A stretch of DNA of 30,663 bases from positions 1-30,663 of the forward strand of contig QULU01000046.1 of the NCBI GenBank assembly GCA_003481775.1, in the 5' to 3' direction. The position numbers were made by a program, and so were the translations under genes. The stretch comes from Clostridiaceae bacterium OM02-2AC (GTDB taxonomy: Bacteria > Bacillota_I > Bacilli_A > Erysipelotrichales > Erysipelotrichaceae). How positions within the stretch are numbered: position 1 is the first letter of the stretch; each line of letters starts with the position of its first letter. Below the pieces are notes generated by a model. It had not been told where the DNA came from, made no database searches, and worked only from the letters and a program-made list of their open reading frames with translations. Shown piece after piece: positions 21,711-30,626 of the stretch.

Positions 21711-23309
21711 CTAAGCCTGTTCTTTTTTTGTAATCGTTATGCCGCCGGTACTGAAAATACATACAAGGGAAAGGATTCCCAGGACATACAGGGCATACTG
21801 TGTGGAATGCATACGGGCCTGGGCATTCAGATGGACAAGCTCCTGCTGCTCCTGTGGCTTCATCGTAAGATCAGACAGTGAAGCGATAAAGGCCTCATCC
21901 GACATAAAGCTTACATTTTTTGCTTCCTCCTGCTGTACAAGAGAAGCGCAGAGCAAGGTATCCTTTTCCATACTGCTACCCAGATTGGCATTGATGGTGA
22001 AGATCATAACCATGCCAAGCACGGCAACACCGATTGCCTGTCCGACATTTCTTGCGGTAGCCTGTATGCCGCCGGATTGCTGGGCATCTCGTTCATTGAC
22101 AGCCAGTGCCACCACGTTACTCGCCTGTGCGCTCAGCATTCCCTGACCGATACCGGCAATGATCAGCCCGATATACATACCGATGGATACCCCATGCTCC
22201 TGCAAAGAGAATGCCATGGGAATTACGGATGCGGCAAGCAGAATATAGCCGATGCGAAGAATCGTTTTCGGATGTACCTGCGCCGCATATTTGGGAACCC
22301 CCATGGATGCTACAAACATCGGAGCACCGACACAGATCATCGCAACTCCTGTTTGAACGGCATTGAACCCGCCGACAACCTGCAGGTAGGGATTTACCAG
22401 CATAACGGTACCTCCCAGATACAGGAATACGATGGCACTGGCGAACAGTCCTGCGCGCACCTGTGCGGATTTCAGAAAGGAAGAAGGAAGCAGGGCGCAA
22501 CCGTTCTTCTGTTCAATGCTTTTTTCCATGACGACCAGAAATGCCAGAATGACGATACCAAGCAGAGCCAGTGGCAGAGAAGGGGATATTCCGAAAAGCG
22601 TAAACGGTGCCTGCAGCGGTGTGATAAGACCCCATACGGATATCTTGGAAATTCCGATCAGGAACAGGAAGAGACCGATGGCCGCAACAATCGTCCCGCG
22701 TACATCCATTTTCAGCTTCTTGGCGGAGCGCTCAACCTCGGGGATTGCCATCGAACCGATGAGAATCAGGAAAAAGTAAACGGCAAGTGCACCAAAGGCA
22801 ATCCGAAATCCAAAAGCATCCAGCAGAAAGCCGGCTACGATCGGACCGGCAGCTGCCGCAATTCCGGTAGCGGCACCGATGGCACCAAATGCGAAGACAC
22901 GCTCCTTTCCGCTATAGATACCCGGAATCAGACCGAGTACAGAAGGAATCATAAAGCTTGCGCCCAGACCGACCAGCAAACGGCCGCCCCAGGTAAACAT
23001 AACAACATTGGTGGAGATAGCCAGCATGACCTCTCCGATGATGGCAAGGATCACACCGATGCGAAAGTTCTTCTTCCATCCGATGATGATTCCCAGCATA
23101 CCACCGGCAACCATAAAGGCTCCGGCACATAGCGAATATACCATATTGGCAAGCTGAATATCGTTCATACTTGCATGCAGTGCAGAGATCAGCGCGTTCG
23201 TTGCGACACTGAGTACCGCATTATCCCCTGAGGTTCCAATCTGTGTGAACATCAGAACAATCAGCGGGAGATATAACATCTGTTTCTTTTGTTTTTGTAC
23301 AGTTTCCAT
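21711..23309 (-). CDS. MFS transporter, DHA2 (EmrB/QacA) type
   Basis: A 532-residue membrane transporter. Length and hydrophobic pattern fit the 14-TM drug:H+ antiporter group. The first segment reads LPLIVLMFTQIGTSGDNAVL, the A-loop region MLGIIIGWKKNFRIG, and the motif-C-like GAATGIAAAAGPIVAGFLLD lies in TM5. An extracytoplasmic loop of about 70 polar residues precedes the last TM. Substrate unknown. GAGGAGG precedes the ATG. First gene of a two-gene unit with the amidohydrolase, divergent from a PRD regulator 127 bases away. Confidence 0.88.
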   Translation of the reverse strand: METVQKQKKQMLYLPLIVLMFTQIGTSGDNAVLSVATNALISALHASMNDIQLANMVYSLCAGAFMVAGGMLGIIIGWKKNFRIGVILAIIGEVMLAISTNVVMFTWGGRLLVGLGASFMIPSVLGLIPGIYSGKERVFAFGAIGAATGIAAAAGPIVAGFLLDAFGFRIAFGALAVYFFLILIGSMAIPEVERSAKKLKMDVRGTIVAAIGLFLFLIGISKISVWGLITPLQAPFTLFGISPSLPLALLGIVILAFLVVMEKSIEQKNGCALLPSSFLKSAQVRAGLFASAIVFLYLGGTVMLVNPYLQVVGGFNAVQTGVAMICVGAPMFVASMGVPKYAAQVHPKTILRIGYILLAASVIPMAFSLQEHGVSIGMYIGLIIAGIGQGMLSAQASNVVALAVNERDAQQSGGIQATARNVGQAIGVAVLGMVMIFTINANLGSSMEKDTLLCASLVQQEEAKNVSFMSDEAFIASLSDLTMKPQEQQELVHLNAQARMHSTQYALYVLGILSLVCIFSTGGITITKKEQA

Positions 23310-23351
23310 AGCTATTGCCTCCTCAAATACTTACTTTCTATACCATAGACC

Positions 23352-23379
23352 ATTATAGGCCTGTCCAGGACGTTGTTAA
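23352..23379 (-). promoter_or_regulatory. Promoter of the MFS/amidohydrolase unit
   Basis: On the minus strand TTAACA (23374-23379) and TATAAT (23352-23357) are 16 bp apart, about 45 bases from the MFS start. The spacer contains the short palindrome CCTGGACAGG. Confidence 0.65.
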
Positions 23380-23400
23380 GTAGCAAAATTACCGTAACTG

Positions 23401-23409
23401 TGGTAAAAT
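23401..23409 (+). promoter_or_regulatory. Extended -10 of the PRD regulator gene
   Basis: TGGTAAAAT is an extended -10 about 28 bases before the regulator's ATG. No matching -35 is seen at proper distance. It lies 20 bases from the divergent MFS -35, so both promoters could be controlled together. Confidence 0.4.
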
Positions 23410-23436
23410 TCTTACAAAGAGGAAAGCGGGAGATGT

Positions 23437-25224
23437 ATGAACCAGCGACAGCGAAAACTGCTTCTGTATCTGCTGTCACAGAAGCATTATCAGCCAATTC
23501 AGGAATTATGTGAGGAATTCGGCTTCAGTGAGAAAACGATACGCAATGATATTAAGACAATCAACACATATCTGCATATGAATAAGGTAACATCCCGGAT
23601 TCAGACCAAGCGGGGAAGCGGTGTGCGAATGTATCTGGAGGAGCAGGAGGAGGAATATGTCCGCTATCTGCTGGAATCCAGAGTGCTGGAAATCAAGCCA
23701 GATCTGGACAGGTTTTATCACGGTATGATATATCTGCTGTTTCATCAGGAGTCGTATACGATGGATACGCTTGCCGATGAATTGTACACCAACCGTCTTC
23801 AGCTCAAGGAGGATTTGCTTTGCTGGGAGAGTATGCTGCGAATATTTCATTTGAACATCACGAGGGGAGCGCATCTGCATGTCGCAGGGGAGGAGCGTCA
23901 AATCCGGTTGTTTGTGTTGTATTATTTTTATCAGCGTGCGGATAAGGCGATGATGATGAGCATTGAGCCGGTATTTTTGCAGGAGCATCAGTCGCTGTTT
24001 CGCACGATTCTTCGGCTGTATGAGGATGCCTATGGGTATCGCTTTACGGCGAATGCGCTGCATCACTTCAGCATTTATCTCGGTATAATGATGAAACGTA
24101 TACAGATGGGCTGCGGTCTGCAGGAGCAGCAGCCTTATGCGGGAAACAGACGGGTGCATACCCTGCTTCAGGATTATTTCCATGTGGATGTAAACGGCGG
24201 GGAAATGCGGTTTCTGGAACAGCTGATTGAAAGTGGAGCACGACAGTGGAATAGAAGCATGCTGCATCAATTTGAACTGCATGAGGAAACCAGACAGCTG
24301 AGTGCGCGTTTCTTTGCTTTGCTGAAGCAGGAATATCACGGGGAGCTGGACGAGGAGCTTCCGGTTCTCTTTTCCATTCTGTTACAGACAGCGATGATAC
24401 GAAAGCGTCATGCGATGCGGGTACTGCATTATAATGACACACAGGTAAAATATGATTCCATGGCGGAGTTCCTCAGTGTTATGCGGCTGTTTCATAAGGA
24501 TGAGAAGCTTCGAGGGCTACAGCTGTATGAGAGTGAGTATACACGCTTATCCATGCTTTTGCTGCCGTATTTTCATCAGCTGGATAAACAGGTGCGCTTT
24601 CGTGCGGGACTGATTGTCAACTGCTCCTTGGAGCTGGCATATTATGGACGTATGCGAATCAGTGAAGCACTGCCGAATATTGATATTGTGCGGATACTGA
24701 CGGAGGATGAAATTGATGCAGCTCGTTTTGAGGTTGATTTTTTCATAACGTTTGATTATCTACATAAGCAGGTGCCCAATGTGGAAATCAGCAGTATCAT
24801 ACAGGACAGTGATATTCAAAAGCTTCAGCTTTATCTGAAGCAGCTGCGTCAGCAGCGATCTGCACTGCAGCCGATTCCCTTATCTGCTCATGTTCATCAT
24901 GCCGTTGATGAGGATGCTCTTGTTTCCTATCTGTTTCAGCGCTTTCATGAACACTGCAGGACTGTTTCGTATGAGGAATTTACCGCCATGCTTCCCATGC
25001 ATCGGCTTCTGCTTCGTGACTGTATGCTGGTGGTGTTGTATGATGAGCGGATCAGCGAATCCTTTGTGTCCATGCTTGAGCTGAAAAACCAGCTGTATAT
25101 TGAGGGAAAGGGAATCCGTCAGGCTTGTCTGGCAGGCTTTGTTCATACCTCCTATGAGCACTTGCAGGAACAGCTGATGCAGCTGAAGGAGCATCTGCGC
25201 AAACAGCTGCCGCATCTGACATAA
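23437..25224 (+). CDS. PRD-type (BglG/Mga-like) transcriptional regulator with EIIB-like domain
   Basis: A 595-residue regulator. The N-terminus is a helix-turn-helix (QPIQELCEEFGFSEKTIRND, about 18-37), followed by a second HTH-like region (about 100-140), PRD-type helical modules (about 160-360, with adjacent histidines H209 and H210), an EIIB-like domain (about 390-480; GLIVNCSLELAYYG with C396 at the usual phospho-cysteine place), and a C-terminal EIIA-like region (about 500-590) without an obvious phospho-histidine. Such proteins activate transcription according to PTS phosphorylation. No PTS genes adjoin; the divergent MFS/amidohydrolase pair is the closest likely target. GGGAG precedes the ATG. 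Confidence 0.82.
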   Translation: MNQRQRKLLLYLLSQKHYQPIQELCEEFGFSEKTIRNDIKTINTYLHMNKVTSRIQTKRGSGVRMYLEEQEEEYVRYLLESRVLEIKPDLDRFYHGMIYLLFHQESYTMDTLADELYTNRLQLKEDLLCWESMLRIFHLNITRGAHLHVAGEERQIRLFVLYYFYQRADKAMMMSIEPVFLQEHQSLFRTILRLYEDAYGYRFTANALHHFSIYLGIMMKRIQMGCGLQEQQPYAGNRRVHTLLQDYFHVDVNGGEMRFLEQLIESGARQWNRSMLHQFELHEETRQLSARFFALLKQEYHGELDEELPVLFSILLQTAMIRKRHAMRVLHYNDTQVKYDSMAEFLSVMRLFHKDEKLRGLQLYESEYTRLSMLLLPYFHQLDKQVRFRAGLIVNCSLELAYYGRMRISEALPNIDIVRILTEDEIDAARFEVDFFITFDYLHKQVPNVEISSIIQDSDIQKLQLYLKQLRQQRSALQPIPLSAHVHHAVDEDALVSYLFQRFHEHCRTVSYEEFTAMLPMHRLLLRDCMLVVLYDERISESFVSMLELKNQLYIEGKGIRQACLAGFVHTSYEHLQEQLMQLKEHLRKQLPHLT

Positions 25225-25342
25225 TAAAACAGAGAGGCCAAATGCTGCATTCTGTTCACCGCCGTATGCATCCGCTGCTTCCCATATTGTATACACAAAA
25301 GGCACAGGATCTTTGAGCTCTTGCTTACCATAGGGTAGCTGT

Positions 25343-25393
25343 AAAAAAAGATTTCAAATCTATTGGAGATACAATAGGTTTTGAAATCTTTTA
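25343..25393. terminator. Bidirectional terminator between convergent genes
   Basis: AAAAGATTTCAAATCTATTG (25346-25365) pairs with the complement ending in GAAATCTTTT (25372-25392) with one bulge and a six-base loop. A/T runs on both sides serve both the PRD regulator and the GGDEF-EAL gene. The rest of 25225-25536 shows no gene. Confidence 0.75.
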
Positions 25394-25536
25394 TTTTCTT
25401 ATTCGCCAAAAATCGAGTTAGCACCTCTTTGGGATGCTGTGCTTTTATGATTGCAGGATAACTTTTGAAGTATCCCTGTCCTTCTGTATCATCGCATTGC
25501 CGCTTTTTCCTGCTTAGCAAAGTTGCAACAGCGATG

Positions 25537-28467
25537 CTATACATCACTGAGCTTTTTGCGTATGTCCGCTTCACAGATGTCACTTATATGAAGTGCCGGC
25601 TTTCCAAGATAGTAGCCCTGTACAAAGTCGACCTCCATGTGAATCAGCTGCTGCAGCTCTTCCTTGGTTTCCACACCCTCTGCGATTACACGGATATGCT
25701 GGCGATGGGCAAAGGTGATCATGTTTTCAACCAGCCGCTGTCTGTTTTCATCCTTATGAATATCGCGAACAAACATCATATCAATTTTGATATAATTTGC
25801 TGCGACATTTAAAAGTGTGGAATCATTGCTGTAGCCGCTTCCGAAATCATCAATCGCAATATGGGCATCCCAGCGCTTCGCAAACTGCTGCTTGGTTTCC
25901 AGATAATGCTGTTCGATTTCATCTGTTTCAATCATTTCGATGACCAGCAGCGGCAGATACTCTCTGTATTGCTGTTCCAGATTTTGTGTCAGATCATCCA
26001 GCATCGGAATACTTGGAATGGAGTTGATGAACAGGCGGGCCTTTGGAAAGGAGGTGTGGAAGGCTGCAAATTGAGCAATCGACTGCGTCCAGGTCATGAA
26101 TTCCACACGGTAGAGCTGGCTCTGTGATCTGGCAACACGCAGAATATCCACCGGGGATGTGATAATGGTACTACGCGGACGCATCAGTGCTTCAAAGGCG
26201 TATATCGTTTTTGATTTCAAATGGACGATTGGCTGATATGCATAGCTGACCAGATTATGATCCAGTATTTCATTCAGTTCATTGCGGCCGCTGAGCAGCA
26301 GCTTGTCCTTATGATAGGTGCTTGGCTGGAATTCCTCGATACCGCCCTTCTGTGTACTCTTGATGGAATACATGGCAAAGTCGGCATATTTACTGAGCGT
26401 ATCAAAATCCTGTGCATTCTTTGGATACCAGGCGATGCCTGCGGATAGGCGGATGCGGATATCCTCCTCACCGGTGAAGGTAAGGCTACCGGCATTGATT
26501 TGCCGATGCATCCCCTCAACAATGGTACGAATTTCACTTTCCTTTTGATAATGATGGAAGAAGACGAGGAATTCATCCCCTGCCATACGCGATACGATAC
26601 AGCGGGAGGAGGAGAGCTTTTGCAGGTAACGGGCAGTGGCGCAGATGAGCTGATCACCGGCATCGTGTCCATAGGTGTCATTGATCACCTTCAGGTTATC
26701 AAGATCCCATAAAATCATTGCACAAATACCGCAGGTATCCTGACTCAGCACAGCTTCCACACGGCTGCGGAAGGCTCTTCTGTTAAAGAGCTGTGTGAGA
26801 ACATCATGATCGCGTTCATAGGTCAGCTTGCGTTTTTCGCGGATTTCGTCACTGACATCCATAACGACTATGACATGGGTTCCCTCATGTCGGGAAAGGA
26901 TGAAGCGCAGCCATGTTTCCTGTTCATCCAGCTGATGAGATACCACATAGGTGTGTACCTGTCTGTCATCCTGCCATTCCTCTTTTTCTTCAAAAATCTC
27001 AATTCGTTTTTTAAAGACTTCGATTTCCTTTCTGAATTCCTTACGTGTATAGGACGTTCGTTTTCTGTTTTGAAAGCAGAGCAGATGCGGAATTTCCTCT
27101 GTACAGTAAATGAGTCCGGAATCATAGACCTCAATGGCGCCGATTGGCATATCCAGCGCATGAATGACCTGAGAGAGTCTGGATTCCGCAGTGGATAGAT
27201 TTCGGCTTAGCTCCTCAATGGAGGACGCAAGCTCATCAACCTCCAGTATTTTCACTCTTGGCAGATGCATTTCATCATTCGGATCGAAATTTTTCAATAC
27301 CTTGGCAAGCTGTGCAATCGGATGTGAGAATTTCATGCTCGTAAAAAATGCGATGATGAAGGCGAGCAGTATCGAGCCCAGCATTGTCCAGAGAATGGTT
27401 TTCTGAAGACGAATCGCACTGCTGTACAGTGCATCGTATTCCAGCGTACCGATCAGATACCATTCCTGCTCGACAAAGGGCGTGTTGCTTTCATAAAGAT
27501 GCAGCTGTTCCTGCTGCATGACAAGCTTTTGATCGCCTATCGTCAACGTGGAGCCGCGTTCTCCTGCGGCATCCTTCAGCCTGAATTTCTTTCCGATCGG
27601 AAACAGACTGCGATAGGTGGGACCATTGCTGTATACCACCTCGTAGGTGTCGGTATCCTTTTGTTTGCATGCCAGCAGATAGGCGTTGCTGGAATCATCG
27701 TTTAATTCTTCATAGGGAAGATACTTCTTTAGAAAATCGAGGGATATTTCCACACCTGCAACACCGTACACCTCATGGTCAGCGCTGATCAGAGGAAAGG
27801 AATAGGTGATGAACTCGGTTTCATTATCCTGCATACGAATGCTCGTTCCCCAATAGCCGTAGCTTTTTATATCTTCCGTTGGATCGTCTTGTGCCGCCTG
27901 ATAGGGGCGGAAGTAAAAGCTGTCGTTCAAATCCTGTTCTGACAGCTTCATGGAGGTTTTCCACTCAGAATGCAGGGAATAGCCTGCTTTTTTCAGAGCT
28001 GCCGCATTGCCAAAGCGTGCGATGATATCACTTTTATCGTTATAGGTGTCACCCGGGGTTCCATCCGTCAGATAATAGGCAGGATAATAATCTGTATGAA
28101 AGACATCCCTATCAAATATAACATAGGAGCCTGTGATGTATTTCAGCGTGGAAAAGGCGTCCATTTGCTTCAGTATGGATGAGGGCAGCTCCTCGCTGTG
28201 CTGCTTGGCAGAAGCCGCTTGGTATACCTTGTTACATTCCTGTAAAAGCTCCTTGTAAGTATCCTGCTGATACAGATCGGTAGCCATGATTTCCTGCAAA
28301 TCCGATACCCTGAATTTCACCCGCTGATGAAAGAGGTGATAAGAGATATCCTTCAGATTGCGGATGGTACCACCGGCAAAAACCGTTCCCATGAAGATCA
28401 GACAGATCGCGGCACCGGTCAGCGTGAGCGTGATCAGCAGCCTGCGAAACAGGGAATTCTTCTGCAT
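25537..28467 (-). CDS. dCache-GGDEF-EAL cyclic-di-GMP signalling protein
   Basis: A 976-residue membrane enzyme. TM1 (about 10-31) and TM2 (358-378) enclose an extracellular sensor domain of dCache type, followed by a HAMP-like linker, a PAS-like region (about 430-560), a GGDEF domain (about 570-735) and an EAL domain (about 740-970). The GGDEF loop is AGDEF (A629-F633), a tolerated variant; no RxxD inhibitory site precedes it. The EAL half looks intact: EAL at 759-761, DDFGSGYS (D873, D874), IKIDMMFV, AEGVET and QGYYLGKP. It should break down c-di-GMP and may also make it. Its ATG overlaps the stop of the upstream solute-binding lipoprotein (TAATG), so the two are co-translated. Confidence 0.92.
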   Translation of the reverse strand: MQKNSLFRRLLITLTLTGAAICLIFMGTVFAGGTIRNLKDISYHLFHQRVKFRVSDLQEIMATDLYQQDTYKELLQECNKVYQAASAKQHSEELPSSILKQMDAFSTLKYITGSYVIFDRDVFHTDYYPAYYLTDGTPGDTYNDKSDIIARFGNAAALKKAGYSLHSEWKTSMKLSEQDLNDSFYFRPYQAAQDDPTEDIKSYGYWGTSIRMQDNETEFITYSFPLISADHEVYGVAGVEISLDFLKKYLPYEELNDDSSNAYLLACKQKDTDTYEVVYSNGPTYRSLFPIGKKFRLKDAAGERGSTLTIGDQKLVMQQEQLHLYESNTPFVEQEWYLIGTLEYDALYSSAIRLQKTILWTMLGSILLAFIIAFFTSMKFSHPIAQLAKVLKNFDPNDEMHLPRVKILEVDELASSIEELSRNLSTAESRLSQVIHALDMPIGAIEVYDSGLIYCTEEIPHLLCFQNRKRTSYTRKEFRKEIEVFKKRIEIFEEKEEWQDDRQVHTYVVSHQLDEQETWLRFILSRHEGTHVIVVMDVSDEIREKRKLTYERDHDVLTQLFNRRAFRSRVEAVLSQDTCGICAMILWDLDNLKVINDTYGHDAGDQLICATARYLQKLSSSRCIVSRMAGDEFLVFFHHYQKESEIRTIVEGMHRQINAGSLTFTGEEDIRIRLSAGIAWYPKNAQDFDTLSKYADFAMYSIKSTQKGGIEEFQPSTYHKDKLLLSGRNELNEILDHNLVSYAYQPIVHLKSKTIYAFEALMRPRSTIITSPVDILRVARSQSQLYRVEFMTWTQSIAQFAAFHTSFPKARLFINSIPSIPMLDDLTQNLEQQYREYLPLLVIEMIETDEIEQHYLETKQQFAKRWDAHIAIDDFGSGYSNDSTLLNVAANYIKIDMMFVRDIHKDENRQRLVENMITFAHRQHIRVIAEGVETKEELQQLIHMEVDFVQGYYLGKPALHISDICEADIRKKLSDV

Positions 28468-29903
28468 TATGCATCACTGTCCTTCATCTTCTCGTTAATA
28501 TCCTTTGTAATCTGTTCAAACCATGTATTGAAATTTTCATCGCTGAGATACGGCTTCCAGGCTTTTTCGCGGCTGTCACCGTTCTTTACTGCATGTTGAA
28601 TCTGACGGGCATCTGCGGCGCATTTTTCGTTCAGTGCCGTTTCCAGATAATTGCGGATTTCAAAGCTTCCGTTAAATGATTTCTGCGAGGTCAGGGTACT
28701 CTTTGAGACCGTTTCCATCGAGGTTTTGACGATATCTCTTACAAGCTGATTCGCAGTAACCTTTTCTGCTTCCGTAATGGAATTCCAGGAGTCAAAGGAG
28801 TTTGCTTCCTTTTTCACCGGCAGATAAGAGGATTCCGCGGAGAACAGCGTATTTCTTTCCTTTTCCGTAAACCATTTTAAAAACTGAATGGACGCATATT
28901 CGTGCGCTTCATCACTTTTACTGACAGCCATACCTGCGCCCTGTGTGATAGCATAGCTCTTTTTTCCGTCAAAGTTGGGAACCTGGCGTACGATATATTC
29001 TACTGCATAGCTTGTTCCATCATCGCTGACGATTTCCTTCGGGAAGAAGGTTGCCCCTGCTGAGGAGGCAACACAGGCGATGACATCCTCGGTTTTCATA
29101 TCATCACTGGCAAACCGCCCGTTTTTGGTATAGTAGCCCTTTACAAACGGAACATAATACTGATCCCAAAGCTTGCGCATCGTTTCTTTGCTGACTGTGA
29201 AGGAGCCGGTGTGCCCGGTTATGGAAAACAGTGGTGTACCCAGCTGCTCACTGCCGGCATTGAGATAATTCATGAGGGCATCCCTTGCGAAGAAGGCTTT
29301 CCCTTTGCTGTATGTATAGTATTTCTCACTGACCTGAGCAAGCCCCTCCCACGTATCCAGATCGGAAAGCTTTACGTGCTCCTTTTTCGCAAAGTCATCC
29401 CATATATTTTTATTGATAACCATGACCTCCGTTGCCTTGGCTATCGGGAAGATATTGACATCATCATGATTGTGCAGAATGCCGTCCTTCATATAATCAT
29501 CGACATATTCCGCCATTTCCTTATCCGACATATAGTCATTGATGGAAACGAGCTTTTCCGCCTTCTCCATATCCTCCGCCGTATCTCCATAGGAGGCAAA
29601 AATATTCGGGAGCTCCGGAGCATTTACCTTTTTCTCCAGAGAGCTTTTTAAATCTGCGGAAATGTTGGAAATGCTTCCCTTTGCGACAGCGTCCACACTG
29701 ATTCCCTGCTTTTTCCCCTGTGTTTCATTAAATTCATCGACAAGCTCATCAAACGCCTGCTTTTGTGAACCACTGTAATAATGCCAGAGTGTCAGCGTGA
29801 GCGGCTTATCCGGATTCAGTCCGTGATCGTTACCGGAACATCCCTGTAACACAGCAGCAGATGACAGGAGCAGACATGCGGCTGCGAGTCTGAGTTTTTT
29901 CAT
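28467..29903 (-). CDS. Extracellular solute-binding lipoprotein (ABC family 1 type)
   Basis: A 478-residue lipoprotein. The signal peptide MKKLRLAAACLLLSSAAVLQ ends in a lipobox (LQGC, C22). The mature part begins like family-1 sugar-binding proteins (PLTLTLWHYYSGSQKQAFDE) and contains YAITQGAGMAVSKSDEAHEY and FLKWFTEKERN, typical for this group. No permease or ATPase gene lies nearby; instead a dCache-GGDEF-EAL gene is translationally coupled. It may therefore present ligand to that sensor and not feed a transporter, or share a distant permease. GGGAGG lies 9 bases before the ATG. Confidence 0.88.
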   Translation of the reverse strand: MKKLRLAAACLLLSSAAVLQGCSGNDHGLNPDKPLTLTLWHYYSGSQKQAFDELVDEFNETQGKKQGISVDAVAKGSISNISADLKSSLEKKVNAPELPNIFASYGDTAEDMEKAEKLVSINDYMSDKEMAEYVDDYMKDGILHNHDDVNIFPIAKATEVMVINKNIWDDFAKKEHVKLSDLDTWEGLAQVSEKYYTYSKGKAFFARDALMNYLNAGSEQLGTPLFSITGHTGSFTVSKETMRKLWDQYYVPFVKGYYTKNGRFASDDMKTEDVIACVASSAGATFFPKEIVSDDGTSYAVEYIVRQVPNFDGKKSYAITQGAGMAVSKSDEAHEYASIQFLKWFTEKERNTLFSAESSYLPVKKEANSFDSWNSITEAEKVTANQLVRDIVKTSMETVSKSTLTSQKSFNGSFEIRNYLETALNEKCAADARQIQHAVKNGDSREKAWKPYLSDENFNTWFEQITKDINEKMKDSDA

Positions 29904-29940
29904 GAAGATATCCTCCCTTGTTATGATTTATATCCACTCC

Positions 29941-29949
29941 ATTATACCA
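29941..29949 (-). promoter_or_regulatory. Extended -10 promoter of the lipoprotein/GGDEF-EAL operon
   Basis: On the minus strand TGGTATAAT gives a consensus extended -10, 37 bases upstream of the lipoprotein ATG. The -35 region is poor (AGCATT). Confidence 0.6.
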
Positions 29950-30233
29950 CATAATATCTTTATAATGCTTTCTACATAAGGAAAAGCTGACATTTATGAA
30001 AAAAGTTGTTCCTAAACGGACAAGGTTAGGGACAATGGGGGGATGAGAAAGCAGGGGATGGGACGTTTGTGCTACGAATCAGCAGCCAAATTCAAAGAGC
30101 ATCTGCACAAATATAGGAGATTTCATAGCTGGATTTCTCTTTACAATACTACCGTTTTCTGATTCTCATTATGCTAATCCTTGCATAGGAATACGCTTGT
30201 TGATTTTTTTTCTGGAAAATTTCAGAGAAGGGA
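29950..30233. other. Intergenic region with one imperfect palindrome
   Basis: No gene is seen between the lipoprotein promoter and the tRNA promoter. TTGTTCCTAA (about 30005-30014) and TTAGGGACAA (about 30025-30034) form a 10-bp stem with one G-T pair and a 10-base loop; without a T-tract it is not a terminator and could be a binding site or element end. Confidence 0.35.
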
Positions 30234-30261
30234 TTGCAATTATCACAGGATATGTTATAAT
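30234..30261 (+). promoter_or_regulatory. tRNA-Leu promoter
   Basis: TTGCAA (30234-30239) and TATAAT (30256-30261) with a 16-bp spacer, ending 12 bases before the mature tRNA. Confidence 0.75.
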
Positions 30262-30273
30262 ATTAAAGCATTT

Positions 30274-30357
30274 GCGGGCGTGGTGAAATTGGCAGACACG
30301 CTAGACTTAGGATCTAGTGCTTCGCGCGTGCAGGTTCAAGTCCTGTCGCCCGCACCA
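30274..30357 (+). tRNA. tRNA-Leu, anticodon UAG
   Basis: An 84-base tRNA with encoded CCA. The acceptor stem pairs GCGGGCG with CGCCCGC, the anticodon stem CTAGA/TCTAG encloses the loop CTTAGGA with anticodon TAG at 30308-30310, a long variable arm (TGCTTCGCGCG) marks it as a class II tRNA, and GGTTCAAGTCC is the T-arm loop region. It reads leucine CUN codons. It stands alone with its own promoter and terminator. Confidence 0.96.
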
Positions 30358-30368
30358 TGTACAAAGTA

Positions 30369-30407
30369 CTCTTAAACCTTTAGCATAAGGCTTTAAGAGT
30401 TTTTTTG
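30369..30407 (+). terminator. Terminator of tRNA-Leu
   Basis: CTCTTAAA (30369-30376) pairs with TTTAAGAG (30392-30399), with inner CCTT/AAGG, followed by TTTTTTTG. Confidence 0.85.
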
Positions 30408-30595
30408 TGCTTACACCTTAGGAAATCATAATTCTGTCCGAAACGCTCCACAGCCTTTTGAATGCATGCAGAATTGTACGAATAACAAGATATATTCATA
30501 CCTTCATACTGCTTTGTATATGCAGGGCAGATACAGGCATGAGGTGGATTCACGGCGATTGCTGATAAGGTGGAATGAGGAGCGCATGAAGAACA

Positions 30596-30622
30596 TAAAA
30601 AAGGGCTGTTCATGTCCAGCCC
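30596..30622 (-). terminator. Minus-strand terminator near the window end
   Basis: GGGCTG (30603-30608) and CAGCCC (30617-30622) form a 6-bp GC-rich stem; on the minus strand a run of six T residues follows. It would end a gene entering from beyond the right edge. Confidence 0.55.
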
Positions 30623-30626
30623 AATG

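Noticed and set aside
22077..23132. Long plus-strand open frame (351 codons) opposite the MFS gene
   Set aside because: It is fully antisense to a well-supported transporter, has no ribosome site, and its composition is the low-complexity polar pattern expected from the reverse of a membrane protein gene.
23506..24339. Minus-strand open frame of 277 codons inside the PRD regulator gene
   Set aside because: Antisense shadow of a gene with clear domain motifs; no motifs or ribosome site of its own.
30181..30375. 64-codon open frame across the tRNA region
   Set aside because: It runs through the promoter and the complete tRNA-Leu gene.
30380..30613. 77-codon minus-strand frame near the right edge
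   Set aside because: It starts inside a minus-strand terminator hairpin, has no ribosome site, and ends in the tRNA terminator.
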